Source: Stakelama flava (GTDB taxonomy: Bacteria > Pseudomonadota > Alphaproteobacteria > Sphingomonadales > Sphingomonadaceae). Taken from it: a stretch of DNA of 64,000 nucleotides. A program made the translations under genes and the position numbers. Position 1 is the first letter of the stretch, and every line of letters begins with the position of its first letter. The notes under the pieces are model-generated. The model was not told where the DNA came from. It searched no databases and worked only from the letters and a program-made list of their open reading frames with translations. The stretch is from positions 1-64,000 of the forward strand of contig NZ_JAHWZX010000015.1 in the NCBI RefSeq assembly GCF_019351405.1. Direction: 5' to 3'. Positions 17,094 through 25,282 of this stretch are shown in pieces.

Positions 17094-17822
17094 ATGACGA
17101 GCATCGGCATATTGGGCAACGAAGGGCGGATGGGCCGCGCGATCGCGGCGGCGATCAAAGAGGCGAAGGCGACCCATGCGGGCGGCATCGGTTCGGCGGG
17201 CGATCCGCGCGGGCTGGCCGAAAAATGCGATGTGCTGATCGATTTCACCGCACCCGCTGCGCTTCCCGCCAATCTCGCCGCAGCGCAGGACGCGGGCCGC
17301 GCCATCGTCATCGGCACCACCGGGCTGACGGCCGACGATCATGGGCGGATCGATGCTGCGGCGGAAAGAATCGCCGTGCTGCAAACCGGCAATACCTCGC
17401 TCGGCATCGTCATGCTGTGCGCGCTGGTCCGGCAGGCGGCGGCGTCGCTGGGTAGCGACTGGGATGTGGAGATCGCCGAAATGCACCACCGGATGAAGGT
17501 CGATGCGCCGTCGGGCACCGCACTGATGCTGGGCGAAGCGGCGGCGGCGGGGCATGGCGATACGCTCGATGCGGTGCGCACCCCGGCGCGTGAGGGGCAT
17601 ACCGGCGCGCGCAAAACGGGCACGATCGGTTTTTCGGCGCTGCGCGGCGGCACCGTGGCGGGCGATCATATGGTGGTGTTCGCGGGCGAGGGCGAACGGA
17701 TCGAACTTGCCCACCGTGCCGAGGACCGCATGATCTTCGCGCGCGGGGCGGTGCGCGCCGCGCTTTGGCTAAGCCGACAGGCACCGGGCCGCTACACGAT
17801 GAATCAGGTACTGGGGATGTGA
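17094..17822 (+). CDS. dapB: 4-hydroxy-tetrahydrodipicolinate reductase
   Basis: DapB reduces the product of DapA to tetrahydrodipicolinate for lysine and diaminopimelate synthesis. The 242 residues begin MTSIGILGNEGRMGRAI, with the NAD(P)-binding loop. The middle has DVLIDFTAPAALPANLA and IGTTGLT. The active-site motif is EMHHRMKVDAPSGTALML (HHxxKxDxPSGTA). The end, RAALWLSRQAPGRYTMNQVLGM, is canonical. Its stop overlaps the GTG start of nth. Confidence 0.95.
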   Translation: MTSIGILGNEGRMGRAIAAAIKEAKATHAGGIGSAGDPRGLAEKCDVLIDFTAPAALPANLAAAQDAGRAIVIGTTGLTADDHGRIDAAAERIAVLQTGNTSLGIVMLCALVRQAAASLGSDWDVEIAEMHHRMKVDAPSGTALMLGEAAAAGHGDTLDAVRTPAREGHTGARKTGTIGFSALRGGTVAGDHMVVFAGEGERIELAHRAEDRMIFARGAVRAALWLSRQAPGRYTMNQVLGM

Positions 17823-18496
17823 AGAAAGCGGACATCATCGAATTTTATTCGCGGCTGGCCGAGGAAAATCCGCATCCTGAAACCGAGCTCGAATCGGTTA
17901 ACGACTATACGCTGCTCGTCGCGGTGGTTCTGTCGGCACAGGCGACCGATGCGGGGGTGAACCGCGCAACCCGCGCGTTGTTCGCCGATGTCGATACGCC
18001 AGAAAAGATGGTCGCGCTGGGCGAAACCGGACTGAAAGAGCATATCAAGACGATCGGCCTGTTCAATTCGAAGGCGAAGAACGTCATCGCGCTATCGCAG
18101 GCGCTGATCGAAAATCATGGCAGCCGGGTTCCCGAAGATCACGAAGCGCTCAAGGCGCTGCCCGGCGTCGGACGCAAGACCGCGAATGTCGTAATGAACA
18201 CCGCGTTTGGGCACGAAACCTTCGCGGTCGATACGCATATCTTTCGCGTCGGCAACCGCACCGGGCTTGCGCAGGGAAAAACGGTGCTGGCGGTGGAAAA
18301 GAAACTCGACAAGGCGACGCCGCAGCCGTTTCGCCTGCACGCGCATCACTGGCTGATCCTGCACGGCCGCTATGTCTGCAAGGCGCGCAAGCCCGAATGC
18401 TGGCGATGCATCGTGTCGGACCTGTGTGCGTACAAGCCCAAGACACCGCCGCCCGAAACGGCCAAGGTGGCGGCGCGGGCGCAATCAGCCGGGTAA
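17819..18496 (+). CDS. nth: Endonuclease III
   Basis: Nth is a DNA glycosylase/AP lyase for oxidised pyrimidines. The 225 residues have the helix-hairpin-helix LPGVGRKTANVV (114-125) with catalytic K120, the catalytic aspartate D138 in AVDTHIFRV, and the [4Fe-4S] loop C-x6-C-x2-C-x5-C (CKARKPECWRCIVSDLC). I chose the GTG at 17819 because it overlaps the dapB stop and yields the usual N-terminus (MKKADIIEFYSRLAEENP). Confidence 0.95.
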   Translation: MKKADIIEFYSRLAEENPHPETELESVNDYTLLVAVVLSAQATDAGVNRATRALFADVDTPEKMVALGETGLKEHIKTIGLFNSKAKNVIALSQALIENHGSRVPEDHEALKALPGVGRKTANVVMNTAFGHETFAVDTHIFRVGNRTGLAQGKTVLAVEKKLDKATPQPFRLHAHHWLILHGRYVCKARKPECWRCIVSDLCAYKPKTPPPETAKVAARAQSAG

Positions 18497-18541
18497 AAGG
18501 GTCATGCGCACTCGCGCGAAAGCGCCTTTGGGGGGAATGGA

Positions 18542-18928
18542 ATGCGAAAGCTGCTGGGCGTCCTGATCGGTGTCGGAATCGGGTTCGTCATCACCTTCAT
18601 GCTCGAATCGCTGGGGCATCTGCTCTTCCCCATGCCGCCGGGAACCGACATTTCGGCCCCCGACCTGCTCGACCATATACCGCTGGGCGCGAAACTGATG
18701 GTGGTCGCCGCGTGGTTCACCGGCGCGCTGGCGGGCGCTTATGTGGGGCAGCGGGTCGGCGGCTGGCTCTGGTCCGGTTGGGTCGTGGTCGGCATTTTGA
18801 TGCTTGCCGGTATCTCGACGCTGTTCATGATTCCGCATCCCTTGTGGATGCAGGCCGCTGCCCTCGTCGCGCCGATCCTGGGCGGGCTGGTCGCCGACCG
18901 CCTGCCCGGCGGGCGCGTGGCGCGCTGA
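18542..18928 (+). CDS. Small four-helix membrane protein, unknown function
   Basis: A 128-residue hydrophobic protein with about four membrane segments: LLGVLIGVGIGFVITFML, LMVVAAWFTGALAGAYVG, WVVVGILMLAGISTLFMI and AAALVAPILGGLVADRL. Glycine-rich helices occur, and a motif FMLESLGHLLFPMPPGTD sits after the first helix. I recognise no characterised family. A GGGGGAAT ribosome site precedes ATG 18542. It converges on crtB with only four bases between the stop codons. Confidence 0.75.
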   Translation: MRKLLGVLIGVGIGFVITFMLESLGHLLFPMPPGTDISAPDLLDHIPLGAKLMVVAAWFTGALAGAYVGQRVGGWLWSGWVVVGILMLAGISTLFMIPHPLWMQAAALVAPILGGLVADRLPGGRVAR

Positions 18929-18932
18929 AGCT

Positions 18933-19886
18933 TCAGGGCCGGACGGGCGTCCACAGATCGGGATCGCGCGGCTCGGCGGGTTCGCGCCTGGGCCGCAACG
19001 CTTCGATAAAGGCGCGGCCCACCGCCGCCAGTTTTTCACCGCGCGTCGTCGTCACGCGATGGTCCCAGGCATGCCCGCCCGCATCGGCGACCTTGCGCGC
19101 AATCCCGCCATAGATATGCGCGGCGGCCAGCACCGCCCATGCCTGACGAAAGGAAAGCGCCGCCGCGCCGATACGCGCGCTTTGTTCATATGCGCCCGCC
19201 ATACGCGCCAGCCGCCCGGCGAGCACCGCCAGCCGCTGACGATACCAGGGACGGAAATGCTCGCCCGGCGCGATGTCCATTTCGACCAGCCATTCGACCG
19301 GCAGATAGCATCGCCCGACCCGGCCATCCTCCTCGATATCACGCGCGATATTGGCGAGCTGAAAGGCAAGGCCCAGATCGGTCGCGCGGGTCAGCGTCGC
19401 CTCGTCGGCGGGATCGACGCCCATGACCACCGCCATCATTTCGCCCACCACGCCCGCGACGTGATAGCAATAGGTCAGCAGATCAGCCTCGCTGCGCGGG
19501 CGCCAGTCGCGCGCGTCCATCGCGAACCCTTCGATCAGCGAATCGGTCATCCGACGGGGCAACCCGGTTTCGGCGGCGACAATGCGCAGCGCGTCGAAGG
19601 CGGGGTCGCCCACAACCTCGCCCGACAGCGCCTTGTCGGTTCGCGCGCGGATCAGCGCCAGCCGCGCCGCGCCGTCCTCCACCCGCGCCATGCCATGGCC
19701 CAGTTGCTGATCGTCGGCGATATCATCGCACGCGCGGCACCAGGCATAGAGCAGCCATGCCCGCTCACGCGTGCGCCGGTCGAACAGGCGGCTCGCCACG
19801 GCGAAGCTTTTCGATCCGCGCGCGATGGTCTCGCCCGCGGTGGCGACGATCGCCGCGCGCGATGGAAGGGCGCGATGCCCGGTCAC
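18933..19886 (-). CDS. crtB: Phytoene synthase
   Basis: CrtB condenses two geranylgeranyl diphosphates to phytoene, the first committed step of carotenoid synthesis. The 317 residues show the first Asp-rich motif in WCRACDDIADDQQ and the second in LAFQLANIARDIEEDGRVGRCYLP. The squalene/phytoene-synthase stretches SKSFAVASRLF and CYHVAGVVGEMMAVVMG are also clear. Its start (ATGA) overlaps the end of the LOG-family gene. It is the last gene of the crtY-crtI-(unknown)-LOG-crtB run on the minus strand. Confidence 0.95.
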   Translation of the reverse strand: MTGHRALPSRAAIVATAGETIARGSKSFAVASRLFDRRTRERAWLLYAWCRACDDIADDQQLGHGMARVEDGAARLALIRARTDKALSGEVVGDPAFDALRIVAAETGLPRRMTDSLIEGFAMDARDWRPRSEADLLTYCYHVAGVVGEMMAVVMGVDPADEATLTRATDLGLAFQLANIARDIEEDGRVGRCYLPVEWLVEMDIAPGEHFRPWYRQRLAVLAGRLARMAGAYEQSARIGAAALSFRQAWAVLAAAHIYGGIARKVADAGGHAWDHRVTTTRGEKLAAVGRAFIEALRPRREPAEPRDPDLWTPVRP

Positions 19887-20464
19887 AGATCGGCGCGCGT
19901 CATCCGAACGATCGGCGTCGCGGGTTCGTGCGCCGCCATCTCGGCCAGCAACCCGTCCAGCGTTTCATCGACGATCAGCAGCCCCTGATGCTGCGGACGC
20001 AGAAAGCCGACCTCCCCCATCTTCGCGACGAACGCGATCAGATGATCGTAATAGCCCGCCACGTTCAGCAGGCCGACCGGATCGGCGTGATAGCCAAGCT
20101 GCGCCCAGCTCATCGCTTCCCACAATTCATCCATCGTCCCGGTGCCGCCGGGAATCGTGACGAACCCGTCCGAAAGCTCGGTAAAGCGCGCCTTGCGCTC
20201 ATGCATGGTTTCGACGACGTGGAGTTCGGTGAGCCCCTGATGCGCGACCTCTGCATCGACCAGCGCCTGCGGAATGATGCCGATCACCTCGCCCCCCGCT
20301 TCCAGCGCGGCATCGGCGACCGCCCCCATCAGGCCCAGCTTGCCGCCGCCGTACACGACGCCGATGCCCCGCTCGGCAAGTGTCGCGCCCACCTCGCGCG
20401 CGGTTTGGATATAGACGGGATCGGCGGGCGTGGCAGAGCCACAATAGACGGCAAGGCGCTTCAT
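19883..20464 (-). CDS. LOG family protein (TIGR00730, nucleotide phosphoribohydrolase-like)
   Basis: A 193-residue Rossmann-fold protein of the lysine-decarboxylase-like LOG family. LOG enzymes release the base from (cytokinin) nucleoside 5'-monophosphates. Signatures are MKRLAVYCGS, VVYGGGKLGLMGAVADA, GGEVIGIIPQAL and the active-site IPGGTGTMDELWEAMSW. It sits inside the carotenoid operon, 46 bases after a small secreted protein gene and overlapping crtB by ATGA. That is a transcriptional link without an obvious metabolic one. Start at 20464 chosen from the family N-terminus. Confidence 0.9.
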   Translation of the reverse strand: MKRLAVYCGSATPADPVYIQTAREVGATLAERGIGVVYGGGKLGLMGAVADAALEAGGEVIGIIPQALVDAEVAHQGLTELHVVETMHERKARFTELSDGFVTIPGGTGTMDELWEAMSWAQLGYHADPVGLLNVAGYYDHLIAFVAKMGEVGFLRPQHQGLLIVDETLDGLLAEMAAHEPATPIVRMTRADL

Positions 20465-20509
20465 GCTCCGTTCGCTAGGCCAAACAGCCACATTGGGCAA
20501 CGGCTTCGC

Positions 20510-20971
20510 CTACGAAACCCAATTTGTACGAGGTTTGCCGTCTTCAACCCAGACGCCGTCAGCATTCTTACGATAGCGAAACGTCAATCCCTGCCCACAC
20601 AATCCTCGACATTCATACGTGACCGATATCGTCGCCAAGTTCGTTCCAGGCTTAATCTCGGGCGGAGCGATCTGGTACACGCCGATATGATCACCATCGA
20701 GCGATTGCGGCCCATGCTGCGAAGCCCTCGCCAGCGTTTCGGCATCGGCGATCTTCAACCCCTGGGGGAGGTTCTGGCGCAGGTCAGGACATCGATCGAA
20801 CAGCGACGGGGTCGGGCGCTCGGGGTTCAGGAGAGCGGGGCCGTTCCCGCTGTCGGCCGGGATAGCGATATCGTGCAGCAGCGCCTTGCCAATGGCGCAT
20901 ACCGCATCGGCCCGCACCGGTGATGCAATGGCAGCCGGCGAAAACGTCACGATCGCGATGGCGGCGATCAC
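20510..20971 (-). CDS. Small exported protein of unknown function in the carotenoid operon
   Basis: A 153-residue protein with a short hydrophobic N-terminus resembling a signal peptide (MIAAIAIVTFSPAAIASPV). Cysteines occur in AVCAIGK, DRCPDL and YECRGLCGQG, so disulfides in the periplasm are plausible. The end GLTFRYRKNADGVWVEDGKPRTNWVS resembles a small beta-rich domain. No family recognised. Its ATG overlaps the crtI stop as ATGA, so it is translated with crtI. Confidence 0.7.
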   Translation of the reverse strand: MIAAIAIVTFSPAAIASPVRADAVCAIGKALLHDIAIPADSGNGPALLNPERPTPSLFDRCPDLRQNLPQGLKIADAETLARASQHGPQSLDGDHIGVYQIAPPEIKPGTNLATISVTYECRGLCGQGLTFRYRKNADGVWVEDGKPRTNWVS

Positions 20972-22446
20972 TGTTGTTTCTCCAGCATCAACGCGGCGGT
21001 CGCCTTCGCGCTTCCCACTACGCCGGGAATCCCCGCACCGGGATGCGTGCCCGCCCCGACCAGATAGAAGTTCGGGATGTGGTCGTCGCGGTTATGCGCC
21101 CGGAAATAGGCGCTTTGCGTCAGGATCGGTTCCAGCGAGAAAGCGCTGCCCAGATGCGCGTTCAGATCAGCTGCGAAATCGGGCGGGGCATAGCTGAATT
21201 TGGTGACGATGCGGTCGTGAATGCCGGGGATCAGCCGGCGGCCGACCTCATCCAGGATGCGCTTTTCCAGGATCGGCGCGATCCGGTCCCAATCCGCGGG
21301 AAACTTGCCCATGTGCGGCACGGGGGCGAGCGCATAGAAGGTCGAACACCCCTCCGGCGCCATCGCCGGATCGGTCGCGGTGGGATGGTGCAGGTAGAGC
21401 GAGAAGTCCTCGGCCAGCACGCCATGATCGTAAATGTCGCTGAGCAGTCCCTTATACCGCGGACCGAACAGGATCATGTGATGCGGAATACCGGGCCAGC
21501 GCCCGCGTATCCCGAAATGCACAACGAACAGCGAAGGAGAAAATCGTTTCTTCTCAAGTCCTTTCAACGTCCGCTGCGCGCTGCGCGATCCGGTCAGCAG
21601 GTCGCGATAGCTGTGGACGATATCGGCATTCGACGCGACCGCGTCGACATCGATATGCAGCCCGCTTTTCGTCGTCACCCCCGTAACCCGGTCGCCCAGC
21701 GTGACGATATCGACCGCCGGGTCGTTCAGGCGCAGCGTGCCGCCCAGCCGTTCGAACAGCGCCACCATGCCCTTCACCAGCTGGTTGGTGCCGCCTTGCG
21801 CGAACCACACGCCGCCGTCGCGCTCCAGCTTGTGGATCAGCGCATAGATCGCGCTGGTCGTCATCGGGTTGCCGCCGACCAGCAGCGTGTGGAAACTGAG
21901 CGCCTGACGCAGTTTCTCGTTCTTCACGAATTTCGACACCATGGCATAGACCGAACGCCACGCCTGATATTTGGCCAGCGCGGGCGCCGCCTTCACCATG
22001 GAAGCGAAGTCGGGAAAGGCGACATGCCCCAGCTTTTCATAGCCTTCGCGATAAACCCCGGCCGAATAGTCGAGAAACTGGCGATATCCCTGAATATCGG
22101 CCGGATCCAGCGCGCCGATCTCCTTCATCAGAACGCTGTCGTCGTTGGTATAGTCGAAATTGGTGCCGTCGGGCCAGTTCAGCCGGTAAAAGGGATCGAT
22201 CGGGAGCAGCGTGACATCGCGGTCCATGTCGTCGCCCGACAATTCCCACAATTCGCGCAGCGCCTCAGGCGCGGTGATGACGGTGGGTCCGGCATCGAAG
22301 GTGAAGCCTTCGCGCCGCCAGTGATAGGCGCGCCCGCCGGGCTGGTCGCGGCCTTCCAGCACGGTGGTGTCCACCCCCGCCGATTGCAGGCGGATGGCAA
22401 GTGCCAGACCACCGAACCCGGCCCCGATCACTGCTGCGCTGTTCAT
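20968..22446 (-). CDS. crtI: Phytoene desaturase
   Basis: CrtI is an FAD-dependent desaturase that converts phytoene stepwise to lycopene. The 492 residues begin with the dinucleotide-binding motif AAVIGAGFGGLALAIRLQSAG, then GGRAYHWRREGFTFDAGPTVITAP. The bacterial-type CrtI signature is at the C-terminus: NFYLVGAGTHPGAGIPGVVGSAK. The start at 22446 overlaps the crtY stop by ATGA; a longer frame upstream is only antisense/other-frame crtY sequence. Confidence 0.96.
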   Translation of the reverse strand: MNSAAVIGAGFGGLALAIRLQSAGVDTTVLEGRDQPGGRAYHWRREGFTFDAGPTVITAPEALRELWELSGDDMDRDVTLLPIDPFYRLNWPDGTNFDYTNDDSVLMKEIGALDPADIQGYRQFLDYSAGVYREGYEKLGHVAFPDFASMVKAAPALAKYQAWRSVYAMVSKFVKNEKLRQALSFHTLLVGGNPMTTSAIYALIHKLERDGGVWFAQGGTNQLVKGMVALFERLGGTLRLNDPAVDIVTLGDRVTGVTTKSGLHIDVDAVASNADIVHSYRDLLTGSRSAQRTLKGLEKKRFSPSLFVVHFGIRGRWPGIPHHMILFGPRYKGLLSDIYDHGVLAEDFSLYLHHPTATDPAMAPEGCSTFYALAPVPHMGKFPADWDRIAPILEKRILDEVGRRLIPGIHDRIVTKFSYAPPDFAADLNAHLGSAFSLEPILTQSAYFRAHNRDDHIPNFYLVGAGTHPGAGIPGVVGSAKATAALMLEKQQ

Positions 22447-23606
22447 CGCCTGCTTCCCCTGATTGCATCGATCGCCTTGCCGATCGGCACCGGCGGCTTG
22501 CCCGTCAGCACCCGCGCCTGATCGAACAGCGTCGCCTGTCCGGCATAGAAGCGCGCGATGAGGTCCGCGTCCAGCCGGTAGAAGCGTTCGAGCACCCGAT
22601 AGCGCTCGCCCGGCTCCGCCGCGCGGAACAGCATCCGCGCCAGGATGCGGTAAAAGCCGCGCGCTTTCCAGGTCCGTCTGGCAAGGCCGTACAGCGCATC
22701 GTGAAGCGCCCCCCCCGACAGGTCGGTCATCCCCGCCACCATCGCCGCCGCGCGAACCGCGTCGGGCAGCGAATAGCCGGTGAGCGGGTGGAACAGCCCC
22801 GCGCGCATCCCCGCCTTGGCCACCCGGTGCCCGCCGCTTTTCCAATATCCTTCGAAATCGCCGTCCATCGTCACTGGCAGCGCGCCCGCCTCTGTCCGGA
22901 TCAGCTGCTGGTATGACCATCCCCGGCCCAGCGCATATTCGCCGATCCGCCTGCCGATCACGTTGCGATCGATATCTGGGGTGTCGGAATAATAGGTGTC
23001 TTCGATGAACATGCGTGTGGCGGCGAAGGGCAGGCAATATACGAAGCGGTATCCGTCATGCTGATCGACCGTCGCATCCATGATGACCGGGCGCGGCAGA
23101 TCGTGCGCGTCCTCCAGCTCCAGTTCCAGCCCGACGAATTTCTGCCACCCGCAATCGAGCAGCGAAAGATCGCCCGCGCCGCGGCAATCGATCACGCCTT
23201 TCGCCTCGATTCGGTCGCCCTCGCCCAGCACCACGGTACGCGCGCTCGCCCCCAATACCTTGGCGTGGAACATGATTTCGTGCCGGTACAGCCGTTCGCG
23301 CACCACTTGGTCCAGCCGGTCGCTGTCGATCGAATAATATCCCTGTTTCAGGGTGCGCGAATGATTGGGGAAATGAACGTCATATCCTGTCCAGCCGTGA
23401 CTGATCAGCGGCGCGACCAGCCAGCGATCGGCATCGCCGATATCGCTGGCGAAGAAGGACCACAAATGGTTGCCGCCGATGCGGCCGGTCGATTCGATCA
23501 GGCGAAGGTTGATGTCCGGCCGCTTCTTTTTCAGCGCAAGCGCGATCAGCGCGCCGGAAAGCCCCCCGCCGACGATCGCAACATCACAGGTATGGCGTTC
23601 GGGCAT
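22443..23606 (-). CDS. crtY: Lycopene beta-cyclase
   Basis: CrtY-type cyclase forming beta-rings at the ends of lycopene to give beta-carotene. The 387 residues have the N-terminal flavin/NAD-binding motif DVAIVGGGLSGALIALALKKK and the GGNHLWSFF stretch. The conserved FIEDTYYSD, GRRIGEY and LFHPLTGYSLPDAV motifs of CrtY also occur. It is the first carotenoid gene of the operon; the LytTR regulator gene lies 46 bases upstream on the same strand and might be transcribed with it. Confidence 0.95.
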   Translation of the reverse strand: MPERHTCDVAIVGGGLSGALIALALKKKRPDINLRLIESTGRIGGNHLWSFFASDIGDADRWLVAPLISHGWTGYDVHFPNHSRTLKQGYYSIDSDRLDQVVRERLYRHEIMFHAKVLGASARTVVLGEGDRIEAKGVIDCRGAGDLSLLDCGWQKFVGLELELEDAHDLPRPVIMDATVDQHDGYRFVYCLPFAATRMFIEDTYYSDTPDIDRNVIGRRIGEYALGRGWSYQQLIRTEAGALPVTMDGDFEGYWKSGGHRVAKAGMRAGLFHPLTGYSLPDAVRAAAMVAGMTDLSGGALHDALYGLARRTWKARGFYRILARMLFRAAEPGERYRVLERFYRLDADLIARFYAGQATLFDQARVLTGKPPVPIGKAIDAIRGSRR

Positions 23607-23652
23607 GGCGAAGCGCCTAGCCGATAGCGCGAGTCCCGGAAAGAGCGGAACG

Positions 23653-25143
23653 TCAACGGGTCAGCGCGCTTCTGACACGTGGCATCACGCGGCGGCTCAC
23701 CGGCACGCTGTCGCCGTTTTCCAGCGCCAGCATTCCGGTGCCCGTTGCATCGCGCGTCAGCGACGACACCCGGCCGCTATGCACGATATGCGAACGGTGG
23801 ACGCGCAGGAACGTCGCGGGAAGCGATCGTTCGAGCTGGTTCAGCGTGCCGCCGTGCAACAGCGTTGCCCCGCCGTCCAGCACCAGTTCGACATAATCCC
23901 CCGCCGCGCGGCAATGGACGATGCTTTCGGCGGGAACGAAATCGGCCCGCCCGGTCGCGATCACCGGGATACGCGTCGGCTCGGTTCGCTGGCACGCCTG
24001 GGCGAGCGCGGCTTCCAGCCGCTCGGCGCGCGCGGTCTGGCTGATCCGCAGATCTTCTTCGGCAACCAGCGCAAGCGCCTGGCGCACGAAAAGAAAGCCG
24101 AGCAGCGCGGCAACCGCGAAATAGAAATAGCGGTCGAGAAAGGCGAGCGGCCCCAATACGATCAGCGTCGCGAAAATCGCCAACGCCGCCAGATGTGCCG
24201 CAGCCCCCGGCCTGCGTTGCAACGTCCAGCGGGTCAGCGCGACGATTCCGGCCGCCACCGGCACCAGCACCGCCATGGCGGTCTTCCCGTCATATCCCGG
24301 CGTGATAATCGCGATGGCCAGCGTCGCCGCGATCGTGACCGCCACCGCAATTCGTGGCCTTGCGCCGTCGAACCGCCGCCACAGATAGGCGAAAAGCGCA
24401 CCGCCGAACCCCAGCGAGCAAGCGAGGATGACGATCAGCCGGACATCGTGCAGCGGATAGGCATATCCGAAAAGGCCGCGCGACACCTCGGCCAGAAGCT
24501 GCCCGGCCGCGAAAACCGCCATCGCTGTCAGCAGCACCGAACCGCCTTTATCGCGGCCCCGCAGCGTCATCGCACCAAAATACAGCGCGGCGGCGACAAA
24601 CGCGCCGAACGTGACGAGCGCGGGCCAGTATCCGGCCAGTGCCAGATGCCGGGGCGGTTCATACGGCGCGACGCCGATCCAGTGTACCGGCCGGTCGAGG
24701 TGCAGGAAACCGTGCATCCCGGACATGCGTATGGCGATCCGATTCTTCCCGGCATGCACGACCGATGGCGGCACGAAGAATACCGCATCCATCTGGCCCG
24801 CGCGCTCGGTCGTCGCGCTTACCCCCGGTTTGCCGTTATCGCCCAGCTTGCGACCATTCCACCACACGCTGCTCGCCATCTTGCCCGAAAGATACAGGCC
24901 GATCGGCCCGGAACGGGCTTCGCGCGGCAGGACAATGCTTCCCGTGATCCACAAGGCCCGCCCCTGCGGATCGATCGATTCGATGCGCGTGGCGCGGCAC
25001 GTCTCTTGGTCGATGGCGGCTGGCGTTTCGGCTCGCGCATCGGCGCACAGGCGAAGCTGCGCTGCATCGACGGAAAAGGGCTGCGCCGCGGCGGGCGCGG
25101 CAAGACAGGCGAGCAACAGAATGATCAGCAGGCGCATCGGCAT
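23653..25143 (-). CDS. Membrane-anchored LytTR transcriptional regulator
   Basis: A 496-residue protein. A signal peptide (LLIILLLACLAAPAAAQ) is followed by an exported beta-rich sensory domain to about residue 175, resembling the galactose-binding-like N-terminal domains of 7TMR proteins. Seven to eight membrane helices follow (about 180-370). The C-terminal LytTR DNA-binding domain (about 395-496) has IVHCRAAGDYVEL, FLRVHRSHIVHSGRVSSL and VPVSRR. It would thus sense a periplasmic ligand and bind DNA at the membrane without a kinase. Two 21-bp-spaced CCGTTCAC repeats lie just upstream, matching the LytTR site type. Confidence 0.85.
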   Translation of the reverse strand: MPMRLLIILLLACLAAPAAAQPFSVDAAQLRLCADARAETPAAIDQETCRATRIESIDPQGRALWITGSIVLPREARSGPIGLYLSGKMASSVWWNGRKLGDNGKPGVSATTERAGQMDAVFFVPPSVVHAGKNRIAIRMSGMHGFLHLDRPVHWIGVAPYEPPRHLALAGYWPALVTFGAFVAAALYFGAMTLRGRDKGGSVLLTAMAVFAAGQLLAEVSRGLFGYAYPLHDVRLIVILACSLGFGGALFAYLWRRFDGARPRIAVAVTIAATLAIAIITPGYDGKTAMAVLVPVAAGIVALTRWTLQRRPGAAAHLAALAIFATLIVLGPLAFLDRYFYFAVAALLGFLFVRQALALVAEEDLRISQTARAERLEAALAQACQRTEPTRIPVIATGRADFVPAESIVHCRAAGDYVELVLDGGATLLHGGTLNQLERSLPATFLRVHRSHIVHSGRVSSLTRDATGTGMLALENGDSVPVSRRVMPRVRSALTR

Positions 25144-25182
25144 CGTGCATCGTCATAGCCGTTTCGCAGCGCAAATGCCCCG

Positions 25183-25211
25183 CCGTTCACGGAAGCGGCA
25201 CGACCGTTCAC
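25183..25211. promoter_or_regulatory. Direct repeats, candidate LytTR binding sites
   Basis: CCGTTCAC occurs at 25183-25190 and again at 25204-25211, exactly 21 bases apart (two helical turns). The flanks are similar too (GGAAGCG versus CGGAAAGCG). A weaker copy, CCGTTTCGC, begins at 25159. LytTR proteins such as AlgR recognise CCGTT-containing direct repeats with this spacing. The repeats lie between the LytTR gene (start 25143, minus) and the divergent hydrolase (start 25283, plus), so they may control both. Confidence 0.5.
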
Positions 25212-25282
25212 CGGAAAGCGCGTGAATAGGTGGTGCGGGCGACACATCTCCGGCTGTCAGTCCCGGTTATGGAGATCGTTGA

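Noticed and set aside
22447..23037. Upstream extension of the crtI frame by 197 codons
   Set aside because: It lies wholly inside crtY in another frame; the FAD-binding motif starts right after the ATG at 22446, which overlaps the crtY stop.
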